Shown here: piece by piece, positions 50,602 to 61,348 of the stretch
How the letters are laid out: each line of letters begins with the position of its first letter
How positions within the stretch are numbered: the first letter of the stretch is position 1
NCBI RefSeq assembly: GCF_006385575.1
Contig: NZ_CP041040.1
Span: forward strand, 3,100,001 to 3,164,000
Origin: Microbacterium foliorum
GTDB lineage: Bacteria; Actinomycetota; Actinomycetes; Actinomycetales; Microbacteriaceae
Length of the DNA stretch: 64,000 nucleotides
Direction: 5' to 3'
Made by a program: the position numbers and the translations under genes
Notes under the pieces: model-generated
What the model saw: the letters and a program-made list of their open reading frames with translations, nothing else
The model's database searches: none
What the model was told of the DNA's origin: nothing

Positions 50602-50631
50602 GAAGGCCCCCGCCGCGAGACGGGGGCCTTC
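50602..50631. terminator. Perfect 11-bp GC hairpin
   Basis: GAAGGCCCCCG (50602-50612) pairs with CGGGGGCCTTC (50621-50631) around an 8-base loop. It lies between the convergent symporter and small-protein genes. The T-content downstream is modest (AGGTTGCTT), and the A/T-flanked stem could act in both directions. Confidence 0.8.
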
Positions 50632-50659
50632 AGGTTGCTTGCGCTGAGAGTTCGCGACG

Positions 50660-50911
50660 TCAGGCGCGAGCATCCGGGTCGAAGAGAATCACCGTCTGGC
50701 CAGGGCCCACCTGACGCATCTTGGGAAGTGCCGTCTTCGCGCCCGTGACGCAGTCGATGCCAGTGCCAGTCGCCGGACACTTGTACTGGAACGTCTGATC
50801 CTGGGTGGTATTCATCGCGATGTGATAACCGCCGTAGCTGAAGCGGTAAAACGGGGCTCGACCAGCTTGAATGGCCTCTACGCCGAGCTCGTCTGCACCG
50901 AGCCTTGGCAT
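50660..50911 (-). CDS. Hypothetical 83-residue protein with two cysteines
   Basis: I recognise no family. The product starts MPRLGADELGVEAIQAG, has an aromatic stretch FYRFSYGGYHIAMN, then KCPATGTGIDCVTGAK with two Cys nine residues apart, and ends GPGQTVILFDPDARA. There is no signal or membrane segment. The ATG at 50911 follows GAAGGGG; an internal ATG at 50815 would give 52 residues. It lies 30 bases after the nrdF stop on the same strand and could be read through from the nrd operon. Confidence 0.5.
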   Translation of the reverse strand: MPRLGADELGVEAIQAGRAPFYRFSYGGYHIAMNTTQDQTFQYKCPATGTGIDCVTGAKTALPKMRQVGPGQTVILFDPDARA

Positions 50912-50941
50912 CCGCCCCCTTCGCATTCTTAAGCGTGTGAC

Positions 50942-54095
<3,154 letters not shown>

Positions 54096-54099
<4 letters not shown>

Positions 54100-54557
54100 T
54101 GAGTCCGTTCCTGCCTGCTCGTCAACTGCGGTACCCACCGTCGCTCCAATCCGTCGCTCACGCGATCAACATCGTCTTGTGTGCCGAAGATCTCGAGCCG
54201 ATACAAGTGAGGCACGTGGCACTTGCGGCTGATGATGTCACCGGCGAGACAGAAGGACTCGCCGAAGTTGGTGTTGCCCGCCGAGATCACTCCGCGGATG
54301 TGGCGCCGGTTTCGCTCGTCGTTGAGGAACCGGACCACCTGCTTGGGCACGGCACCTTTTTCGACGCCCCGCCCCTCACCCCCGCCATAGGTGGGGGTGA
54401 CCAGCACGAAGGGCTCGTCGATGACGAGTTCTTCTTCGTTGCGGAGGAGTGGGATGCGTCGGGCCGGAAGCCCGAGCTTCTCGACGAAGCGCGCGGTGTT
54501 ACCCGAGGCGCTCGAGAAGTAGACCAGGAGCGGCGCGGCGGTCGCGACGGCGCTCAT
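54096..54557 (-). CDS. nrdI: Class Ib ribonucleotide reductase flavoprotein NrdI
   Basis: NrdI is a flavodoxin-like protein that delivers oxidant to build the manganese-tyrosyl radical of NrdF. The 153-residue sequence has the FMN loop [49 protein letters not shown] and [38 protein letters not shown]. It starts six bases after the nrdH stop and overlaps nrdE by four bases, the usual HIEF order. Confidence 0.96.
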
Positions 54558-54563
54558 GGCTCA

Positions 54564-54797
54564 TTACGCCAGACGCGAGGCGAGCTCGTCGATCTTGTCG
54601 GGACGGAAGCCCGACCAGTGGCCCTCGTCGGTGACGACGACGGGCGCCTGCATGTAGCCGAGTGCCTTGACCTGCTCCAGGGCCGTCGGGTCCTCCGACA
54701 GGTCGAGGATTTCGTACTCGATGCCCTTGGCGTCGAGCGCGCGGTAGGTGGCGTTGCACTGAACGCAGGACGGCTTCGTGTAGACCGTGATCGACAT
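54564..54797 (-). CDS. nrdH: Glutaredoxin-like protein NrdH
   Basis: NrdH is the electron donor of the class Ib reductase. The 77-residue thioredoxin fold has the active site CVQC at 11-14, then YRALDAKGIEYEILDLSEDPTALEQVKALGYMQAPVVVTDEGHWSGFRPDKI, where the VxxxxxxWSGFRPD ending is a NrdH signature. AGGGGA lies upstream of the ATG at 54797. It is the first gene of nrdHIEF and faces the divergent MFS gene across 389 bases. Confidence 0.96.
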   Translation of the reverse strand: MSITVYTKPSCVQCNATYRALDAKGIEYEILDLSEDPTALEQVKALGYMQAPVVVTDEGHWSGFRPDKIDELASRLA

Positions 54798-55186
54798 CTT
54801 TTCGCTTCCCCTCACATCTCTGGCCTGCATCTGAATCAGGCTGTTTTCCGGTAGACCCTCACCGGGATCTCAATACTACATATAGGTACGGACATTCAGG
54901 GTGACCACTAGGGGTAGTAGTTACATACGTGTAGTTTTCCACCGCTCTCCACTGGTACAACACAGGTTCTCCACCGTTTCTTCCACAGGCTGAGGCCCCT
55001 CGGGAGCACCTCCGAACCGCGAGAAATCGCGGCTGGGAACGACCTGTGAGAGATCCATCCACAGGTCGGACGATACGGCCCACCTCCGACATCGGATTTT
55101 CTGTGGAAACTCGGTTTGGGCGTGTCGCGGCGTGTCGGGCATGAGCCGCTTCGACCGGCGTCCGCGGCTCCCGGTAGCGTTGACCC
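54798..55186. other. 389-base regulatory gap between nrdHIEF and an MFS gene
   Basis: No gene is seen. The gap holds two NrdR-like boxes, a GAAA-capped hairpin (CCGCGA/TCGCGG, 55017-55032), an inverted repeat GACCTGTG/CACAGGTC (55041-55048 and 55060-55067), and several words near the DnaA-box form TTNTCCACA (TTCCACAG at 54981, ATCCACAG at 55056, the reverse form TGTGGAAA at about 55102). Confidence 0.6.
54874..54918 (-). promoter_or_regulatory. Pair of NrdR-like boxes upstream of nrdH
   Basis: ACTACATATAGG (centre about 54880) and ACTAGGGGTAGT (54907-54918, perfect ACTA/TAGT arms) are 32 bases apart, three helical turns. NrdR represses ribonucleotide reductase operons from tandem boxes spaced this way, with an ACAC-T/A-AT-rich palindromic consensus. 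The match is to form and spacing; no nrdR gene is in the window. Confidence 0.6.
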
Positions 55187-56395
55187 GTGGCGGGATATAA
55201 CGACCTTCTTCGCACGCCCGGAGTGGCGCGCATGATCGCGGCACAGCTGACCGCTCGCTTCCCCAACGGGATGACCTCACTCGCGATCCTGCTGCACGTC
55301 GAACAGCAGACCGGCTCGTACGGCTCGGCCGGCCTGGTGCTCGCCGCGACCAGCGTCGGGCAGGCCGTCGCCGGCCCGATCACGAGTCGATGGATGGGTG
55401 CCTGGGGCATGCGCCGCGTGCTCACCCTCACTCTCGCCGTGTGCGTGATCGCCGTGCTCGGCCTCGCGCTCCTCCCCCTGAACGTCCCCGGCTACATGGC
55501 GCTGGGCATGATCGCCGGCCTCTCGACACCGCCGGTGCAGGCCGCCGTGCGCACCATCTATCCGAAGCTCGTGAACTCGAAGCAGCTCACCCCGCTGTTC
55601 TCCCTCGACGCCTCGCTGCAGGAGATCATCTGGGTCATCGCCCCGGTCGTGATCACTCTCGTGTCGACCCAGGTCGGCACCGCTGAGGGGCTCCTGCTCG
55701 TCGCCGTCGTGCTTGTCTGCGGCGGCGCGTGGTTCATCCTCTCTCCCGAGGTCGGCCGCGTGCGCATCCCGCGCAGTCGCAGCGCCCTCGGCAAGGTCGT
55801 GCTCAAGCCTCCGGTGCTGCTCGCCACCGTCATCGGGTTCCTGCTCATCGGCGCGTGCTCCGCGGTCGAGGTCGGCGTCGTCGCGACGTTCGAGCACGGC
55901 AGTCTGGCCGCAGGCCTCGTGCTCGCGGTGTTCGCCGTCGGCAGTCTGGCCGGCGGACTTTCGTTCGGGCACATCCCCATCGGCCCCTGGGCGATGGCCC
56001 GCCGCCTCACCATCGTCACGGTCGGCCTGGCGCTCACCATGTTCTCCCTCAACGAGTTCTGGCTCGGCGGCACGCTCATCGTCGCCGGCATCGGAGTCGC
56101 GCCGGCCCTCGCCGTGCTGTTCGCCATCACGACCGCGAGCGTCAAGTTCAGCGAGACCGCCGAGGCGTTCGGGTGGGCGGGCACCGGGCAGCTGATCGGC
56201 GCCGCGGCCGGCTCCGCCGTCGCCGGCTTCCTCGTCGATGCGACGGATCCGCGCGGCGCCTATCTCGCCGCGACGCTCTTCGCCGCGGCCGGACTCGTCG
56301 TCTCTATCGTCTTCGTCCGCTCCTTCCCCGATCTGCGTCATCGCGATGCGAGTCCTCACCCCGACACCGAACCCCTGGCGGTCACCCCTTCATGA
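55187..56395 (+). CDS. MFS transporter
   Basis: The 402-residue membrane protein has about 12 hydrophobic segments. It opens LLRTPGVARMIAAQLTARFPNGMTSLAILLHVEQQTGSYGSAGLVLAA and continues SRWMGAWGMRRVLTLTLAV, the loop 2-3 region. The type resembles MFS proteins of unknown cargo common in actinobacteria. GTG 55187 was taken as the start as it lies just before the first helix. The TGA overlaps the ATG of a PfkB kinase gene, which hints at import of a sugar, but this subgroup is often efflux. Confidence 0.82.
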   Translation: MAGYNDLLRTPGVARMIAAQLTARFPNGMTSLAILLHVEQQTGSYGSAGLVLAATSVGQAVAGPITSRWMGAWGMRRVLTLTLAVCVIAVLGLALLPLNVPGYMALGMIAGLSTPPVQAAVRTIYPKLVNSKQLTPLFSLDASLQEIIWVIAPVVITLVSTQVGTAEGLLLVAVVLVCGGAWFILSPEVGRVRIPRSRSALGKVVLKPPVLLATVIGFLLIGACSAVEVGVVATFEHGSLAAGLVLAVFAVGSLAGGLSFGHIPIGPWAMARRLTIVTVGLALTMFSLNEFWLGGTLIVAGIGVAPALAVLFAITTASVKFSETAEAFGWAGTGQLIGAAAGSAVAGFLVDATDPRGAYLAATLFAAAGLVVSIVFVRSFPDLRHRDASPHPDTEPLAVTPS

Positions 56396-57306
56396 GCTCT
56401 GCCCCCTCCCCCGCATCCGCCGCCCCCGAGGTCGTCTGCATCGGCGAGTCCATGGGACTCGTCACCGCCCTGGGCGCTCCGCTCGCAGAGACCGAGACGG
56501 CAGCACTGGGGCTGGCCGGCGCAGAGGGAAATGTCGCGGTCGGACTCGTCGCGGCGGGCCACCGGGCCGCCTGGGCCTCGCGCCTGGGGGACGATCCGAT
56601 CGGCGTGCGCATCTCGACCGAACTCGCGCGACGCGGCGTCGAGCTCTGGGCGACGACGGATGCCGATGCTCCGACCGGTGTCATGTTCAAGGATCCGGGC
56701 ACCGAGTCGTCGTCCGTCTACTACTACCGGCGCGGGTCGGCCGCGTCGCTGATGGCGCCGGGGTTCCTCGATGCCGCTCGACTCGCGGGCGTGCGCATCG
56801 TGCACACGACGGGCATCACCCCCGCGCTCTCCGCCTCCTGCCGCGCGATGGTCGAGCAGCTGTTCCTTGACGCGCGGACGGCCGGCGCACTCGTCTCGTT
56901 CGACGTCAACGACCGCAGGGCACTGTGGACGATGCAGGATGCGGCCGAGACGCTGACCCGCCTCGCGGATGCCGCCGACATCGCCTTCGTCGGGCGCGAC
57001 GAGGCCGAACGCATCTGGGGCACCACGACTCCAGACGAGATCCGCGCACACCTTCCGCACTGCGGGCTGCTCATCGTGAAGGACGGCGACATCGGAGCGA
57101 CCGCGTTCCACGGCGATGACGAGCCGGTGTTCGTGCCTGCCCCTCGGGTCGAGGTCGTCGAGCCGGTGGGTGCCGGTGACGCCTTCGCCGCAGGGTTCCT
57201 CGCCGCGACGCTCGAGGGCGCGGCACTCGCCGAGCGGCTCTCGGCCGGCCACACGGCGGCGGCGCGCGTGCTGACCACGCACGGCGACCTGCCACCGCAG
57301 GTCTGA
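56392..57306 (+). CDS. PfkB family carbohydrate kinase, 2-keto-3-deoxygluconate kinase-like
   Basis: PfkB kinases phosphorylate sugars, sugar acids and nucleosides. The 304-residue protein has the start VVCIGESMGLVTA, GAEGNVAVGLVAAGHRAAWASRLGDDPIG, and the catalytic motif VGAGDAFAAGF with Asp263 as base. FKDPGTESSSVYYYRRGSAAS is typical of KDG kinases. The ATG at 56392 overlaps the MFS stop by four bases. KDG would connect to a sugar acid pathway, but the exact sugar is not provable here. Confidence 0.87.
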   Translation: MSSAPSPASAAPEVVCIGESMGLVTALGAPLAETETAALGLAGAEGNVAVGLVAAGHRAAWASRLGDDPIGVRISTELARRGVELWATTDADAPTGVMFKDPGTESSSVYYYRRGSAASLMAPGFLDAARLAGVRIVHTTGITPALSASCRAMVEQLFLDARTAGALVSFDVNDRRALWTMQDAAETLTRLADAADIAFVGRDEAERIWGTTTPDEIRAHLPHCGLLIVKDGDIGATAFHGDDEPVFVPAPRVEVVEPVGAGDAFAAGFLAATLEGAALAERLSAGHTAAARVLTTHGDLPPQV

Positions 57307-57350
57307 CCGCCGCCGACCTCACCCGCACGACCCGGTCGTAGGCTTGCTGC

Positions 57351-58109
57351 ATGCCCGCACCGCTCACGCTGCCTCGCATCTCCTGGGGTGAACCGACGTC
57401 AGACCGCCGGGTGCTCCTCGTGCACGGCCTCGGCTCGTCCGCCGCTCTCATGTGGCGAGTGGGCACGGCCCTCGCCGACGCCGGATGGCATGCGACCGCC
57501 GTCGATCTGCGCGGCCACGGCGACGCCCCGCGGGCCCTCGACTACTCGGTCGCCGCCTACGCGGCAGATCTCGTCGCGACCGAACCCGACGGCGGCGGCT
57601 CGTGGGATGCCGTGATCGGCCACTCGCTCGGCGGCGCTGCCGGCACGGCGGCCGCAGCATCCGCTCCCGAGTGGACCCGCCGCCTGGTGCTGCTCGACCC
57701 GGCGATCCTGGTCGACGGCCGCGATGCCGCGATCGTGCGCCGGAGCCAGGAGCGCGCCTTCGCCGACAACAGGGTCGAGCTGGTGCAGCAGGAGCATCCG
57801 CACTGGCATCCGCAGGACTGGGAGCTCAAGGTCGATGCCGTGCACCGGGCGAGCGCGTGGGCCGTCGAGCAGACGAGTGCGCAGAACACTCCCTGGGATG
57901 TCACGGCGGATGCCGCGCGACTGACCGTCCCCACCCATGTGATCGCGTCGGATCCCGCGGTCTACAGCATCTTCACCGGCGATGTCGCCGCCGCGGTTCT
58001 CGCCTCGAACCCCCTCGTCACGATGTCGGTCGTCGAGGGAGCCGGGCATTCACTGCACCGCGACAAGCCCGAAGAGACCGTCCGACAGCTGAGAGAGGCC
58101 CTCGCGTGA
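57351..58109 (+). CDS. Alpha/beta hydrolase
   Basis: The 252-residue hydrolase has VLLVHGLGSSAALMWRVGTALADAGWHATAVDLRGHGDAPRA, the nucleophile elbow IGHSLGG with Ser92, LLDPAIL and the final His in EGAGHSLHRDKPEE. It has no signal peptide. Its stop overlaps the GTG of an acyl-CoA dehydrogenase gene, so it could act on an acyl ester or thioester in the same route. The substrate is unknown. Confidence 0.85.
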   Translation: MPAPLTLPRISWGEPTSDRRVLLVHGLGSSAALMWRVGTALADAGWHATAVDLRGHGDAPRALDYSVAAYAADLVATEPDGGGSWDAVIGHSLGGAAGTAAAASAPEWTRRLVLLDPAILVDGRDAAIVRRSQERAFADNRVELVQQEHPHWHPQDWELKVDAVHRASAWAVEQTSAQNTPWDVTADAARLTVPTHVIASDPAVYSIFTGDVAAAVLASNPLVTMSVVEGAGHSLHRDKPEETVRQLREALA

Positions 58110-59266
58110 GCACGTTCGACCCGACCGCGTATCTTCCCGACGACCTCATCGAGCGCATCCGCGAGCGGGCTCCGATCCACGACAGCGAGAACACGTTCCC
58201 CGAACAGGATCTCGACGAGCTGCGCGACGCCGGCTACCTGTCGATCCTCGTTCCCGCCGACCGCGGGGGCGCGGGTCTCGGGCTCGCCGAGGCTGCGACC
58301 CTGCAGCAGCGCCTCGCGACCGCCGCCCCCGCGACGGCGCTCGCGATCAACATGCACCTCGTGTGGACGGGCGTCGCCAAGGTCTTCTCCGACCGCGGAG
58401 TGCCCGGCCTCGAGTTCGTGCAGGACGGCGCGGTGGCCGGCGAGGTCTTCGCGTTCGGCATCAGTGAGGGCGGCAACGACCTGGTGCTGTTCGGCAGCGA
58501 CACCGATGCCGTGCCCACCGCTGACGGCGGCTACGCCTTCACCGGCACGAAGATCTTCACCTCGCTCGCGCCGGTCTGGACGAAGCTCGGACTGCACGGA
58601 CTCGACACCACGAGCGCCGACGCCCCGAAGCTCGTCTTCGCCTTCGTCGACCGCACCGATGCGGTCGTCACGGGTGACGACTGGGACACCCTCGGCATGC
58701 GGGGCACCCAGAGCCGCACGACCCGACTCGACGCTGCCACGGCGGATGCCGCACACGTGGTGCGCCGCATCGATCCGGGCCCCAACCCCGACCCCATCGT
58801 CTTCGGCATCTTCTCGGTCTTCGAGATCCTGCTCGCCTCGGTCTACACGGGTATCGCCCGACGCGCACTCGACCTCGCCGTGCTCGCCGCGCAGAAGCGC
58901 CGCTCGAAGAAGACCGGTGCCGCGTACAGCCAGGACCCCGACATCCGCTGGCGCATCGCCGACATGGGCCTCGCGTACGACGCCCTTCCTCCGCAGATCG
59001 CCACGCTCGCGCGCGATGTCGACGAGAAGGTCGACAACGGCGCCCGGTGGTTCACCCTGCTCTCGGGCGTCAAGCACCGGGCGATCTCGATGTCGAAGCA
59101 CGTCGTCGACCAGGCGATGCTGGTCGCCGGCGGTGGCTCGTACTTCTCCTCGAACGAGCTGTCGCGGCTCTACCGTGATGTGCTCGCAGGGGCCTTCCAC
59201 CCGTCCGACCCCGAGTCGGCGCACTCCACCGCGGCGAGCGCCTGGCTCGGTCCGCTGGATTCCTGA
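58106..59266 (+). CDS. Acyl-CoA dehydrogenase family protein
   Basis: The 386-residue flavoprotein has an N-terminal helical domain (LDELRDAGYLSILVPADRGGAGLGLAEAATLQQRL), the beta domain AFGISEGGNDLVLFGSDTD and FTGTKIFTSLAPVWTKLGLHG, and DDWDTLGMRGTQSRTTRLD, a typical ACAD core. The C-terminal part (KHVVDQAMLVAGGGSYFSSNELSRLYRDVLAGAFHPSDPESAH) matches the FAD-contact helix of ACAD relatives. The usual catalytic Glu region is not obvious. It may oxidise acyl-CoA or be a monooxygenase-type relative (DszC-like). Confidence 0.85.
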   Translation: MSTFDPTAYLPDDLIERIRERAPIHDSENTFPEQDLDELRDAGYLSILVPADRGGAGLGLAEAATLQQRLATAAPATALAINMHLVWTGVAKVFSDRGVPGLEFVQDGAVAGEVFAFGISEGGNDLVLFGSDTDAVPTADGGYAFTGTKIFTSLAPVWTKLGLHGLDTTSADAPKLVFAFVDRTDAVVTGDDWDTLGMRGTQSRTTRLDAATADAAHVVRRIDPGPNPDPIVFGIFSVFEILLASVYTGIARRALDLAVLAAQKRRSKKTGAAYSQDPDIRWRIADMGLAYDALPPQIATLARDVDEKVDNGARWFTLLSGVKHRAISMSKHVVDQAMLVAGGGSYFSSNELSRLYRDVLAGAFHPSDPESAHSTAASAWLGPLDS

Positions 59267-59299
59267 CCGCGATATTCTGCGGTTTGCCCGGGTGCGACT

Positions 59300-59312
59300 G
59301 CAGTAAATCTGC
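59300..59312. promoter_or_regulatory. GCAG-TAAAT-CTGC palindrome upstream of the second lrp
   Basis: A perfect four-base-arm palindrome with an AT-rich centre lies 44 bases before the ATG at 59356. Lrp-type proteins prefer such sites. The sequence differs from the palindrome before the first lrp paralogue. Confidence 0.35.
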
Positions 59313-59355
59313 GAAATCGGTTGAAGAGCGCTCGCTCCGGTGCGAGGATCGCATC

Positions 59356-59823
59356 ATGACGTCCTCGAAGAAGCACCCCCCGTTGGATGATGTCGCCAAG
59401 ACGATCATCGAGCTGCTGCAGGAGGACGGGCGACGCTCGTACTCCGACATCGGCAGAGAGGTCGGCCTGAGCGAGGCAGCCGTGCGCCAGCGCGTGCAGC
59501 GTCTCACCGAGTCCGGCGTGATGCAGATCGTCGCGGTGACCGATCCGATGCAGCTGGGCTTCGCCCGGCAGGCCATGATCGGCATCCGCGTCTCGGGCGA
59601 CACTCGCGTGGTCGCCGAGGCGATCGCCGAGATCGCCGCGATCGACTACGTGGTGATCACGGTCGGCTCATTCGACATCCTCGCCGAGGTCGTCTGCGAG
59701 GACGACGAAGACCTCCTCGCCCTCATCAACGACCACATCCGCCCGATCGACGGGGTGCTGTCGACCGAGACCTTCATCTACGCCAAGCTGCAGAAGCAGC
59801 TCTACAACTGGGGGACCAGATGA
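59356..59823 (+). CDS. Lrp/AsnC family regulator (paralogue 2)
   Basis: The 155-residue protein has the HTH LDDVAKTIIELLQEDGRRSYSDIGREVGLSEAAVRQRVQRL and the RAM domain MIGIRVSGDTRVVAEAIAEIAAIDYVVITVGSFDILAEVVC. It is close to the regulator at 22060-22527, with identical runs such as MQLGF and the final LYNWGTR. A GCGAGGATC site precedes the ATG. The TGA overlaps the ATG of the aminotransferase gene, so it likely controls amine or omega-amino acid use. Confidence 0.92.
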   Translation: MTSSKKHPPLDDVAKTIIELLQEDGRRSYSDIGREVGLSEAAVRQRVQRLTESGVMQIVAVTDPMQLGFARQAMIGIRVSGDTRVVAEAIAEIAAIDYVVITVGSFDILAEVVCEDDEDLLALINDHIRPIDGVLSTETFIYAKLQKQLYNWGTR

Positions 59824-61214
59824 GCACGCAACGCACGACTCCGTCCGAGGCCGAACTGCAGGCCATGGCCAAGGACCACCTGTGGATGCACTTCACACGG
59901 CAGTCGACCATGGAGAAGAGCGGTGTGCCGATCATCGTCAAGGGCGACGGCCACCGCATCTGGGACTCGAAGGGCAAGGAGTACTTCGACGGTCTCGCCG
60001 GGCTCTTCGTCGTGAACGCCGGCCACGGGCGCCGGCGGCTTGCCGAGGCCGCAGCGAAGCAGGCATCCGAGCTGTCGTTCTTCCCGCTGTGGTCGTATGC
60101 GCACCCCGCGGCCATCGAGCTCGCAGATCGCCTGGCCGATGAGGCACCCGGCGACCTCAACCGCGTGTTCTTCTCGACCGGAGGCGGCGAGGCGGTCGAG
60201 ACCGCGTTCAAGCTCGCGAAGCACTACTGGAAGCTGATGGGCAAGCCCACCAAGCACAAGGTCATCTCGCGCTCGGTCGCCTACCACGGCACCCCGCAGG
60301 GTGCGCTGGCCATCACCGGCATCCCGGCGATGAAGTCGATGTTCGAGCCCGTCACGCCCGGCGGTTTCCGGGTTCCGAACACCAACTTCTACCGAGCAGC
60401 CGAGATGGGTGGCCCGAGCGACGACCTCGAGGCCTTCGGGCGCTGGGCCGCCGACCGCATCGAGGAGATGATCCTGTTCGAGGGCGCAGACACGGTCGCC
60501 GCTGTCTTCCTCGAGCCGGTGCAGAACTCGGGCGGATGCTTCCCGCCGCCTCCCGGATACTTCGCCCGGGTGCGCGAGATCTGCGACCGGCACGACGTGC
60601 TGCTCGTCTCCGACGAGGTCATCTGCGCGTTCGGCCGCCTCGGCCACACCTTCGCGTGCACCGGTCTCGGCTACGTGCCCGACATGATCACGTGCGCCAA
60701 GGGCATGACCAGCGGCTACTCGCCGATCGGTGCGACCGTCATCAGCGACCGCATCTACGAGCCGTTCTCAAAGGGCGACGTGTCGTTCCCGCACGGGTAC
60801 ACGTTCGGCGGACACCCCGTCTCGGCGGCGGTCGCTCTCGAGAACCTCGCCATCTTCGACGAAGAGGGCCTCAACGAGCGGGTGCGCGAGAACTCGCCCC
60901 TGTTCCGAGCCGAGCTCGAGACCCTGCTCGACCTGCCCATCGTCGGCGACGTCCGCGGCGACGGCTACTTCTTCGGCATCGAGCTCGTGAAAGACAAGGC
61001 GACGCGCGAGACGTTCGACGACGACGAGTCCGAGCGGCTGCTGCGCGGCTTCCTCTCGCCCGCACTGTTCGAGGCCGGGCTCTACTGCCGCGCCGACGAC
61101 CGCGGAGACCCCGTGATCCAGCTGGCTCCGCCGCTCACGGTGGGCCCCGCCGAGTTCCGCGAGATCGGGCAGATCCTGCGCAGCGTGCTCACCGACGCGC
61201 AGTCGGTGCTCTGA
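59820..61214 (+). CDS. Class III omega-amino acid / diamine aminotransferase
   Basis: The 464-residue PLP enzyme has the fold type I, class III pattern. PLP contacts are STGGGEAVETAFKLAKHYW, VAYHGTPQGALAITG, LLVSDEVICAFGRLG with Asp265, and the Schiff-base Lys294 in TCAKGMTSGYSPIGA. The substrates of close relatives are beta-alanine, GABA, putrescine and taurine with pyruvate. It starts within the stop of the Lrp gene. With the neighbouring mmsA a route from beta-alanine through malonate semialdehyde to acetyl-CoA is plausible. Confidence 0.9.
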   Translation: MSTQRTTPSEAELQAMAKDHLWMHFTRQSTMEKSGVPIIVKGDGHRIWDSKGKEYFDGLAGLFVVNAGHGRRRLAEAAAKQASELSFFPLWSYAHPAAIELADRLADEAPGDLNRVFFSTGGGEAVETAFKLAKHYWKLMGKPTKHKVISRSVAYHGTPQGALAITGIPAMKSMFEPVTPGGFRVPNTNFYRAAEMGGPSDDLEAFGRWAADRIEEMILFEGADTVAAVFLEPVQNSGGCFPPPPGYFARVREICDRHDVLLVSDEVICAFGRLGHTFACTGLGYVPDMITCAKGMTSGYSPIGATVISDRIYEPFSKGDVSFPHGYTFGGHPVSAAVALENLAIFDEEGLNERVRENSPLFRAELETLLDLPIVGDVRGDGYFFGIELVKDKATRETFDDDESERLLRGFLSPALFEAGLYCRADDRGDPVIQLAPPLTVGPAEFREIGQILRSVLTDAQSVL

Positions 61215-61250
61215 CACTCGCTCCGGGGGCGACAGGTTCTTTGACGCCCG

Positions 61251-61325
61251 CTTCGGGGGCCGACACACCAGACGTCGAACGCGCCGCGCACGCGCGTCCG
61301 ACATGTGGCGTGTCGGCCCCCGAAG
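61251..61325. repeat. 75-bp palindrome between convergent genes
   Basis: Arms 61251-61283 and 61293-61325 are reverse complements over 33 bases with four mismatches; both outer ends read CTTCGGGGGCCGACAC on their own strand. A short sister of the outer word (GCTCCGGGGGCGAC) lies just before, at 61220-61233. It lies between the aminotransferase and PucR stops and probably ends both transcripts. Confidence 0.85.
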
Positions 61326-61348
61326 TGTCGCGATGTCCGGAGAAGGGT

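Noticed and set aside
54100..54138. Upstream GTG start for nrdE
   Set aside because: It overlaps nrdI by 43 bases, and the GTG at 54099 gives the usual four-base overlap.
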